This document shows positions 9,251 to 15,960 of a DNA stretch of 64,000 bases, piece by piece. The stretch is from contig NZ_JAAFZB010000096.1 of assembly GCF_010692725.1 (NCBI RefSeq), positions 1,240,001 to 1,304,000 of the forward strand, written 5' to 3'. Both the position numbers and the translations under genes were made by a program. Each line of letters starts with the position of its first letter. The first letter of the stretch is position 1. The stretch is from Flavihumibacter soli. GTDB lineage: Bacteria > Bacteroidota > Bacteroidia > Sphingobacteriales > Sphingobacteriaceae. The notes beneath the pieces were generated by a model. The model ran no database searches. It was not told the DNA's origin and saw only the letters and a list, made by a program, of their open reading frames with translations.

Positions 9251-9796
9251 TTAAAAATTTACGGACCCCGAAATCTGACCGGAAACCGCGCTCGTAACTG
9301 CACCGACGGCGCCACCTATTACTGAATCCAACCCTATAATCTTAAAATACTGATAGGATAGTTCAAGCGTCTCTATGACCAGCGAATTCTGTTCGGCATT
9401 AAATTCAGATATATTCAGCTTTACCGGGTATGCATTGAAAACATGCCAGGTAGTAAGAGGTATATGCAGGTCATTTAGCAAGCTGATAATGATATTCTTA
9501 GGCTCGATCTTAAAATTTTGGATGGCATCGTCTACCCAGCCTGTTATAAATGAGCCAATAAACATTCCACGTTTTAAAACCAATTTGCCATATTGCGGCA
9601 CACCGGGCATCTGGTGTTTAAACCGGTTTTCTCCCCCTTCTGCGACTGCCTCCGTAGGGATATCCACGCTCAGGCCGCTCACACTCTGGAAGCGAAAATC
9701 CTGGGGCGTCTGTGGAAACATTTCGATAACCACGAGGAAATGAAATCCCGAAGGCGGATAAATCAATCCATCCATTATACCGTTGATCAGGCCCAT
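9251..9796 (-). CDS. eCIS second tube protein, tube-initiator type (Afp5/Pvc5-like)
   Basis: 181 residues of the T4 gp19 tail-tube fold. Key family segments: PPSGFHFLVVIEM near the start, FQSVSGLSVDI at about 37-47, KLVLKRGMF, and the paired strands ISLLNDLHIPLTTWHVFNAYPVK ending in IETLELSYQYF. It is longer than the main tube protein next door, with a glycine/serine-rich C-terminal tail of about 25 residues. In Afp and PVC the longer gp19-like paralogue forms the first tube ring on the baseplate, and this gene has the matching position before DUF5908 and LysM. Gap to the tube gene upstream is 48 bp and to DUF5908 3 bp. Confidence 0.88.
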   Translation of the reverse strand: MGLINGIMDGLIYPPSGFHFLVVIEMFPQTPQDFRFQSVSGLSVDIPTEAVAEGGENRFKHQMPGVPQYGKLVLKRGMFIGSFITGWVDDAIQNFKIEPKNIIISLLNDLHIPLTTWHVFNAYPVKLNISEFNAEQNSLVIETLELSYQYFKIIGLDSVIGGAVGAVTSAVSGQISGSVNF

Positions 9797-9844
9797 ACTT
9801 TTAATTTTGGAGTGTTGAATAGATTATAAGTGCGGTAAATCCGC

Positions 9845-10279
9845 CTAAACATATTCAATTGTTAAACCTTCATGAGCCACGTCCAGTTGCTCTATAGCTA
9901 CCTCACTACCGTCAGCCTTCAGGTCTGTACTCTGAATTTTTACCGGAAAGGCGTTCTTTATTTTCCAGGTAACTACCGGTTCATGGTTCTCGTTCAGCAA
10001 GCTGATGGTCAGATCCCTTCGTTCAACAGCGTTTAGTGAAATGGTATTCAGCCAGTTATAAAATTCGTTATCGCCTTTAAAAACTCCTCTTTTCAGAGTC
10101 AGGTTGCTGAACTCACGCATACCTGGCATTTTCAGCTTGCTATACTCGGGAGAAGCGCCATCCCGGTATTCGATCAGCTTATTTTCTATGTTAAGCCCGC
10201 TGACTTCGGAAAAGCCAATATTCGTTCCGCCCCAATCAACATTGAAATGAAACTTTGGTAGGGGATATCTATTTGCCAT
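9845..10279 (-). CDS. eCIS inner tube protein (Afp1/Pvc1, gp19-like)
   Basis: 144 residues, the standard length for the gp19/Hcp-like tube subunit of eCIS. The start MANRYPLPKFHFNVDWGG, FSEVSGLNIENKLIEYR, LTLKRGVFKGDNEF and the closing EVAIEQLDVAHEGLTIEY are classical for the family. Hexamers stack into the tube that carries the cargo inside the sheath. It directly follows the sheath gene (38 bp) and is expected, with the sheath, to be the most abundant product of the operon. The call rests on motif, size and position and is secure. Confidence 0.95.
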   Translation of the reverse strand: MANRYPLPKFHFNVDWGGTNIGFSEVSGLNIENKLIEYRDGASPEYSKLKMPGMREFSNLTLKRGVFKGDNEFYNWLNTISLNAVERRDLTISLLNENHEPVVTWKIKNAFPVKIQSTDLKADGSEVAIEQLDVAHEGLTIEYV

Positions 10280-10317
10280 GATTTTAAGTTTAATGTGAGG
10301 TTAAATACAGGTCGTAA

Positions 10318-11886
10318 TCAGGACTCCTGCAGTTTATGAGAAAACTTGAGTATTATAAATTCTGCAGGACGCACTACGGCCATCCCAATCTCGATATTCA
10401 TTCGGCCCTCCAGGATATCTAATGCTGTCATGGTAATACCTAAGCCAATCTTTACAAAAAAGGCATGCTCCGGTTTTGCACCCGCCAACGCCCCGGCTCG
10501 CCACTGCTTAATAAGGAAGTTTTCTATCATCGCTTTTGCCCGTATCCATGTATTGGCGTCATTGGGTTCAAATACCACCCATTCAGTACCTTTTTTTATA
10601 GACTCCTCTGCAAAATTGAAGAAGCGTCGAACCGGTATATAGCGCCATTCATTGTCATTACCTGCGAGCGTACGGGCGCCCCATATCATCACTCCCTTGC
10701 CCGTAAAGTACCGGATGGCGTTCACTGATTTCCCGGACGTAGGATCTACATTTAATGACATCTGGTCGTTATGAGAGATCTTTATTGTAGCGGCGATGGT
10801 ATAGGCGAGCGACACATTCGCCGGGGCTTTCCACACACCCCGTGAGCTGTCTACAGCCGCATAAACACCCGCAACCGCGGTAGACGGAGGCATTTTAACT
10901 GTCAACTTATTCAATTCCAGTTTTATCTGGTTATAGAGTTCAGTATTCCCAGCTACTTCTGGCGGATTTGGAGGTGATTCTAATGAGGAAGGTTTTTCCA
11001 TATTTAGCCCACTCTGTATTTGACGTTTAAGTTTAATATCTGCTGGTGGGTTCTTGATTGTCTCCAGACTAATCTTACCGGTCGTAGTTGGATCAGAAGT
11101 TTCATCTGTCTCGGTTTGGGGTGCACCATTCAAGATGTAGATCACATTTATATCTGCGTCGTTATAGCGGTAAGAAAGTGATGTCTCCAGGTCAGGGAAG
11201 TAGGCGGCACCATATTTCAGCTGATCGATATTGGCTCCCAGCGTAGCCGCATTTCTGAATCCTTCAACAGAACTATTGATCTCATTGGTCGTGCCGGTCA
11301 CATGCTGGACATCCATAATCGTAAACCGGTCCTGCAGAAGGAAGCACTGATTCAGCGCTAGATTCATCAGCGTATGATATTGACCTGAATTGAGTGTTAC
11401 CGCATCGGGAAATAACAAAAGAGTGGGTTCATCCACTTTGGCTATTTCTTCAAGACCGCTTCGTAGCGGTACGATGTCGATATTGGTATCCGAAGGATTT
11501 CCTCCTGGATATGGTCCGACAGAAACAATGTAGCAGGGACCGCCGCCATTGGCGAAGTACATCTGCAATCCATAGTACATCTTAAATCGGGAACGTGTTG
11601 CCGGATTTGTCGCCGCCGAGATAGTGCGCGTCGTAATCCCGCCAGCAATGGTATCAGCAATAGTGACCGATATGGCGATCTCCTTTTGAGCAAAACCGAA
11701 CAATTGTTCATATTCCAATAATGACGTGATCCTGATCGGTTGCATGGCCAGGCTTTTGCCGTTAAATTCAGCCTTCTCAGTATACCCAATAAAAGCCGGT
11801 ATTGCCGTTTCCACTTCTGCTACAGAGGGTGGAAATGTAGGAATCTCCTTGATGTAAACTCCCGGTGTTTTAAATACGTCTGCCAT
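10318..11886 (-). CDS. eCIS contractile sheath protein (Afp2-4/Pvc2 type)
   Basis: 522 residues. The start MADVFKTPGVYIKEIPTFPP is the hallmark of phage-tail sheath proteins, followed by VETAIPAFIGYT. The end (about 390-522) has the conserved C-terminal fold: GVMIWGARTL, WRYIPVRRFFNF, then MAVVRPAEFIILKFSHKL, the segment that forms the inter-subunit handshake. Residues about 235-335 form a Thr/Pro/Glu-rich stretch that resembles a surface insertion. Afp and PVC have several sheath paralogues; here only one is visible, as in some Bacteroidota and marine systems. It lies 20 bp after the sheath-adjacent unknown gene. Confidence 0.95.
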   Translation of the reverse strand: MADVFKTPGVYIKEIPTFPPSVAEVETAIPAFIGYTEKAEFNGKSLAMQPIRITSLLEYEQLFGFAQKEIAISVTIADTIAGGITTRTISAATNPATRSRFKMYYGLQMYFANGGGPCYIVSVGPYPGGNPSDTNIDIVPLRSGLEEIAKVDEPTLLLFPDAVTLNSGQYHTLMNLALNQCFLLQDRFTIMDVQHVTGTTNEINSSVEGFRNAATLGANIDQLKYGAAYFPDLETSLSYRYNDADINVIYILNGAPQTETDETSDPTTTGKISLETIKNPPADIKLKRQIQSGLNMEKPSSLESPPNPPEVAGNTELYNQIKLELNKLTVKMPPSTAVAGVYAAVDSSRGVWKAPANVSLAYTIAATIKISHNDQMSLNVDPTSGKSVNAIRYFTGKGVMIWGARTLAGNDNEWRYIPVRRFFNFAEESIKKGTEWVVFEPNDANTWIRAKAMIENFLIKQWRAGALAGAKPEHAFFVKIGLGITMTALDILEGRMNIEIGMAVVRPAEFIILKFSHKLQES

Positions 11887-11906
11887 TATGATTGATTTAA
11901 TGTTGC

Positions 11907-12959
11907 TTAAATGGTCACTAAAATATCAGAGAAGATATCGCCACCCTCCTGCTTAACCAGGTTCAGTGACGGATTAGGAAGGTTGGCGATAAGCACCTTA
12001 TCATCCTGATCACTTAATTTTATGCCGCTAACCGGCTCTTCCTTCAATGGTAAGAGGTTACCCGACGCCATGATAAAAACTCCCGCCGGCGCACCGCTTT
12101 GCGCCGTGAAGGTTATTGGTGTTCCGTTAGTCTTTGCCACCGACACCCCGGTAACTGACTGGCTGAACTTATTGACTATTATGTACCGCCATTTAGTTGC
12201 ACGGTTGGCAAAGGCCATTTTATAGAATTTCGTTTCTACTGAGTTGTCTGACTGTTGAAACTGGTAGGTCGCCGGGAGACTGCTCTTGTAGAAAATTTCA
12301 ACTACGCCAAACGTACCTGCGAACTCGTAGCTGTCGGCCACAAAGATTGATGCGCGCTGCACCCCCCCAATAAAAAATCTAGCCCTGCCTGAACTTCCTC
12401 TATCCAGGTCGTACGAGAAATTAAAAGTATCGTTATGGTTACTCAGCTCCTGGCTTAACGCTTCGCCGGTGTCGGTAAAACGCAGTTCGCTGGCGAGATT
12501 TGCCGCAGTGCTGGTTTCTGAAAATGAAAATGTGCCGCTCTCAAATGTTTTAAGATCACTGTCCGTAACAACCTTAGCTGCTGTGTCAGCAAGCAGCAGC
12601 GGCGAAGTATCAGCTGCGAGGTTGCTTACCAGGTTACTGAAGTAATAGCGTTGCTTCTTGCTTCGGGCAACATTCAGAATCGTATAATTTTCGAATGCCG
12701 GCCGCTTCAGTCTCAGCAGAAAAGTAAACCGGGTCCCTTCAGTTAAGGGGCTTTTCATAAAATCTTTTCCTGCCTCCGTAGTAACCTTTGCAAATATTTT
12801 ACCACCTGTTTCCGTAGGCAAAAATCTCAGGCCGTGACTGTTCAGCAACGCCTGGCAGGCGATAGTTGGAACTACCTGCAGATCTGTGCACTTGCCGGTG
12901 AGATAAAAGCTATGCCTTATCTCCAGATCAAACAGCTGTTTATACTTTATACTGATCAT
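11907..12959 (-). CDS. Sheath-adjacent eCIS protein of unknown function
   Basis: 350 residues from the preferred ATG at 12959; an upstream ATG at 13034 would add 25 residues but would overlap the terminator gene by 62 bp, and the conserved-looking sequence (MISIKYKQLFDLEIRHSFY) begins at 12959. The protein looks beta-rich, without signal peptide or membrane segment, and carries LRFLPTETGGKIFAKV at about 50-65 and a mid segment FETSTAANL-like with repeated Thr/Ser. I do not recognise a family. It lies between the DUF4255 terminator and the sheath genes, with gaps of 13 and 20 bp. That position, in a Bacteroidota system, makes a cap adaptor or tail-end component plausible (AlgoCIS is reported to have an extra cap part). 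This is inference. Confidence 0.75.
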   Translation of the reverse strand: MISIKYKQLFDLEIRHSFYLTGKCTDLQVVPTIACQALLNSHGLRFLPTETGGKIFAKVTTEAGKDFMKSPLTEGTRFTFLLRLKRPAFENYTILNVARSKKQRYYFSNLVSNLAADTSPLLLADTAAKVVTDSDLKTFESGTFSFSETSTAANLASELRFTDTGEALSQELSNHNDTFNFSYDLDRGSSGRARFFIGGVQRASIFVADSYEFAGTFGVVEIFYKSSLPATYQFQQSDNSVETKFYKMAFANRATKWRYIIVNKFSQSVTGVSVAKTNGTPITFTAQSGAPAGVFIMASGNLLPLKEEPVSGIKLSDQDDKVLIANLPNPSLNLVKQEGGDIFSDILVTI

Positions 12960-12972
12960 TTTATATGGCCCG

Positions 12973-13587
12973 TTAACTGTCGGAGATTGTAATCTCTGTG
13001 ATTGGTGGAGCTTCCATCTTAGGCTCAGAATCAATAAAGCTCATGGTTCGTACTTTGTATATTACGCTCGGCATATACTTAGCTCCAAGTGCAGCCCATA
13101 AATTATTTTGCTGCTCGAAAGTAGTTCCGTGGAGTGTAGTAACCAGCCGTCCTACCTTCAGCCAGGGCTTATCCGGAGCTGCCTTTGCATTCATCTGAGG
13201 ATATGTTTCATTATCAAAAACGGACTGGCTCTGAAAGAAGGAAATTACGTAGGAGAGCAGCCGGAGAGCCGTGGGATAGTTGCTGGCAAAAACTGAAAAT
13301 AAGATATATGCGTTGATGTTAACCGGCGGATTTACCACTAATAATCTGTCATTTAACTTTTGGTAATTATACTGAGATTCAGCTACGCGGTCTTCCTCCA
13401 GGTTAATGAGGGTAATGATCACTTTAAAATTGTCATTCGCCTGGTCGGTTGGCAGAGCGAATGTGCCGTCAGGTTTCATTAGATTAGATAAAACGACACA
13501 ATCAATATTTCCCAGGTTCTCAGGATCCTTCCGTTTAAAATAGGAATTCAACTCTTCTGACAGGAATTCTAAAGCAGTGCGTATCAT
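12973..13587 (-). CDS. eCIS tube/sheath terminator, DUF4255 (Pvc16/Afp16 type)
   Basis: 204 residues. The start IRTALEFLSEELNSYFK, the loop PVNINAYILFSVFASNYPTAL, the LLSYVISFFQSQSVF helix and LWAALGAKYMPSVIYKVRTM are the recurrent blocks of DUF4255, the family of the tube terminator that stops polymerisation and caps the distal end. It is the first gene of the minus-strand eCIS operon; 416 bp separate it from the divergent LuxR-type gene, so the operon promoter should lie there. In Afp and PVC this gene is last in the locus; in this lineage it comes first. No signal peptide. Confidence 0.92.
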   Translation of the reverse strand: MIRTALEFLSEELNSYFKRKDPENLGNIDCVVLSNLMKPDGTFALPTDQANDNFKVIITLINLEEDRVAESQYNYQKLNDRLLVVNPPVNINAYILFSVFASNYPTALRLLSYVISFFQSQSVFDNETYPQMNAKAAPDKPWLKVGRLVTTLHGTTFEQQNNLWAALGAKYMPSVIYKVRTMSFIDSEPKMEAPPITEITISDS

Positions 13588-14003
13588 TTAGTAATGATGA
13601 CTAAGGTTTCACCTGTTGGGCAACTGAAAGGTTTTCGCAGGATAAATCAAAGTGCCGAGATTGAATGTCACCGGCTGTTGTTACTTCTGTATTAGTAAAT
13701 TTATTGTTTGCCAAAAGTCCCGGCAATAGCTATTTCTAGTTATTTATGCAAGCAAAAAGGCGGCAGAATTGAGCGTTCTGAGTACTCCTGGTAGTTCAAA
13801 TATCTCATGCTGAGATCATACTTTCCTAAAGAAAGAATTTTTGCGTTTGCAGAGGATCTCAAGGAACTAAAAAGATTTATAAATATTTAAAAATTATTCC
13901 TTTTTACTACTTATTAACGTATCTTAAGGTAAAGTTAATGCCCCTACTCCCAGTTCTAAGCGCAGCCCATTAGTTAAGGTCATCAATCTCAGCGCCAGTA
14001 CCT
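13588..14003. other. Intergenic spacer between eCIS operon and divergent regulator
   Basis: 416 bp with no open frame that looks coding. It must contain the minus-strand promoter of the eCIS operon and the plus-strand promoter of the LuxR-type gene. I looked for the Bacteroidota consensus (TTTG, 19-21 bp, TANNTTTG) on both strands and saw no convincing full match. The right 140 bp (about 13860-13945) is very AT-rich, which fits a promoter region upstream of the plus-strand gene. Confidence 0.5.
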
Positions 14004-14789
14004 ATGAAAACAAATCCAGGGTTAACGTTCTGTGATTTTCTCGACAATGTCAAAAACTTATCGGGTGAGACTCATTCGAACGCTGTTGATTTAATGGGTG
14101 AATTTGCACAACGCCCTGACCATAATAATTTCTATCCCGACGAGGTTCTCCTGCTCATAGACTATGTAAAACACTGCTTCCTGATGATCTCAGGCATAAA
14201 CTCATTCCTCGGATATACCCGAACACAATTACTGGAAGCCGGTCCATCCTTTTTATATAGTATACGACATCCGGAAGATTTCAGAATATTCAATCAGAAG
14301 ATCTTTCCCACCAACATGTCATTCATCAAAGACCATTCTGCCGAAAATATCAGCGCTTTTACATTCACTACAAATTACCGGCTGAAGAGCCGTGCCGGTA
14401 CCTGGCTGTCAGTGAGTCACCGCTCCCGCTTTCTGAAATATTTACCAGACGGAACTCCCCTGGTATCACTTGACTTTTTATCTGATATATCGCATTTCAA
14501 GAAAGATGACCAGATAATTAATATTATCGAGAAAACTCAGGGGGGCCAGCGGAGCTCGAAGCAGCTGGTCAGCACCTTCCATCCGGGCGAAGATGAATCG
14601 CGAATAAGTAAACGCGAAATGATTGTACTACAGTGTATTTGCGATGGCTTTTCGAGCAAGCAGATCGCAGAAAAACTTCACATCAGCATCCATACAATTA
14701 ATAATCACCGTAAAAACATGCTCGGCAAAACAAAGTGTAAAAATTTGTCGGAGCTGGTAGCCCGTGCATCGAGGACCGGTATTTTATAG
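14004..14789 (+). CDS. PAS-LuxR family transcription regulator
   Basis: 261 residues, no signal peptide. Residues about 60-175 resemble a PAS sensor fold (a short FLGYT segment, SIRHPEDFRIFNQK, then YRLKSRAGTWLSVSHRSRFL and the strand PLVSLDFLSDISHF). Residues about 200-258 form a LuxR/GerE helix-turn-helix: SKREMIVLQCICDGFSSKQI, AEKLHISIHTINNHRKNML, KTKCKNLSELV. Such PAS-LuxR proteins are common one-component regulators in Bacteroidota. It stands alone on the plus strand, divergent from the eCIS operon over a 416 bp spacer, which suggests it may control that operon; no operator was identified. The ligand of the PAS domain is unknown. Confidence 0.85.
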   Translation: MKTNPGLTFCDFLDNVKNLSGETHSNAVDLMGEFAQRPDHNNFYPDEVLLLIDYVKHCFLMISGINSFLGYTRTQLLEAGPSFLYSIRHPEDFRIFNQKIFPTNMSFIKDHSAENISAFTFTTNYRLKSRAGTWLSVSHRSRFLKYLPDGTPLVSLDFLSDISHFKKDDQIINIIEKTQGGQRSSKQLVSTFHPGEDESRISKREMIVLQCICDGFSSKQIAEKLHISIHTINNHRKNMLGKTKCKNLSELVARASRTGIL

Positions 14790-14848
14790 ACCGGGCATGT
14801 CATCGTTGAATAACATATGATATAAACGTTTACCTTAATCATATCATC

Positions 14849-15907
14849 ATGAAACGACCTAAAGTCTGTTTTGACAGGATCCTTCCCAAGGACCTGCAAA
14901 AGCCTATTCCTGGCATCATTATCGACCTTCCCCAGGCCCGCGCTGCCGGCATAGAGCCGCGTACCCGAATGGCCTTTGTTAACAAAAAGAAATGGGTTAA
15001 CGGCACGGTGCTTCGGGTAAAATTTCTTGGCGGTACCAGTGGCCAGCAGGATACGGTAAAGAAATTTGCCGCAGAATGGTCCCAGTATGGTAATATCAGC
15101 TTTGACTTTGGAAACTCCCCTGAAGCTGAGATCCGGATAGCTTTCGAGGATGATGGCTCCTGGTCATACATTGGAACAGACTGCCTGAGCATCCCTCGTA
15201 ATACACATACAATGAACTTCGGATGGCTCGACCAGGGTGTGGTACTTCATGAGTTTGGACATGCCCTGGGAATGATCCATGAGCATCAGAATCCCCTGGG
15301 CGGAATAAAATGGAATAAGGCCAAAGTTTATGAGGACCTGGGTGGTTCTCCAAACTTCTGGGATAAAGCGACCGTCGACAATAACATGTTTAAAACGTAT
15401 GATAAGAACCAGATCAACGGAACCAAGCTTGATAAAGAGTCGATTATGCTGTATGCCATACCAAGGGAGTGGACCTTAGACGGTTTTTCTTCGACGGAAA
15501 ACGATGACCTGTCGCCTGTTGATAAGACTTTCATAGGCGACACCTCCAACTATCCGTTAACCGACAAAACCAAAGGCCCTGTTGAACTGCCTTTGTCAAG
15601 CAAATCCACGATGGCCAATATTGGAAAACCTGGCGAGGAAGACCTTTATACATTTACCGTTGCTAAGCAAGGCAAATATCTGGCAAAAACTACAGGATCA
15701 ACAGACGTCCTGATGAATCTGTATGGCCCGGACAGCCAGACCCGGCTTATTGACCAGGACAATGATAGTGGCTACATGCTGAACGCAAAAATTGTTACCG
15801 AATTGCTGCCGGGAAAATACTTCATCCAAATCCGGCATTTTAACCGGCTTAATGGGACAGGAAAGTATGGCATTTCTGTTTATAAGAAGAGATCGCTATT
15901 CGGTTAG
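14849..15907 (+). CDS. Metzincin-type zinc metalloprotease with C-terminal PPC-like domain
   Basis: 352 residues. Residues 134-145 read HEFGHALGMIHE, the HExxHxxGxxHE zinc motif of astacin/matrixin-like metzincins, with catalytic Glu135 and ligands His134, His138 and His144. A Met-turn SIMLY follows at 198-202. The last ~110 residues (AFTER PLSSKSTMANIG, GEEDLYTFTV, GKYLAKTTGSTDVLMNLY, DNDSGYMLNAK, GKYFIQIRHF) fit a PPC (bacterial prepeptidase C-terminal) beta domain, usual in secreted proteases. The N-terminus MKRPKVCFDRILPKDLQKP has no hydrophobic signal peptide, and no upstream in-frame start supplies one. The gene lies between the PAS-LuxR gene and the M14 peptidase. Export by another route, including loading into the eCIS, is a possibility, not shown. 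Confidence 0.87.
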   Translation: MKRPKVCFDRILPKDLQKPIPGIIIDLPQARAAGIEPRTRMAFVNKKKWVNGTVLRVKFLGGTSGQQDTVKKFAAEWSQYGNISFDFGNSPEAEIRIAFEDDGSWSYIGTDCLSIPRNTHTMNFGWLDQGVVLHEFGHALGMIHEHQNPLGGIKWNKAKVYEDLGGSPNFWDKATVDNNMFKTYDKNQINGTKLDKESIMLYAIPREWTLDGFSSTENDDLSPVDKTFIGDTSNYPLTDKTKGPVELPLSSKSTMANIGKPGEEDLYTFTVAKQGKYLAKTTGSTDVLMNLYGPDSQTRLIDQDNDSGYMLNAKIVTELLPGKYFIQIRHFNRLNGTGKYGISVYKKRSLFG

Positions 15908-15913
15908 CCTTTA

Positions 15914-15949
15914 AGATCCTGTAAAGCTTTGTCAAGCTTTACAGGATCT
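15914..15949. terminator. Perfect hairpin between convergent protease genes
   Basis: Two 16-base arms (15914-15929 and 15934-15949, starting AGATCCTGTAAAGC) are perfect inverted repeats around a 4-base loop TGTC. It lies 7 bp after the metalloprotease stop and 12 bp before the end of the convergent M14 gene. There is no long T-run on either side, so it is a weak classical terminator but well placed to block read-through from both genes. Confidence 0.7.
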
Positions 15950-15960
15950 GCAAACTCCTT

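Noticed and set aside
1-13587. Contractile prophage tail
   Set aside because: DUF4255, DUF5908 and the LysM-adaptor with no capsid, portal, terminase or integrase fit an eCIS better; full confidence needs the left flank.
13603-13617. 15-base match (AAGGTTTCACCTGTT) to 55504-55518
   Set aside because: One match of this length in 64 kb is not beyond chance and neither site has a flanking pattern.
15914-15949. Strong intrinsic terminator in the strict sense
   Set aside because: The hairpin is perfect but lacks a T-run; listed as a hairpin with moderate confidence only.
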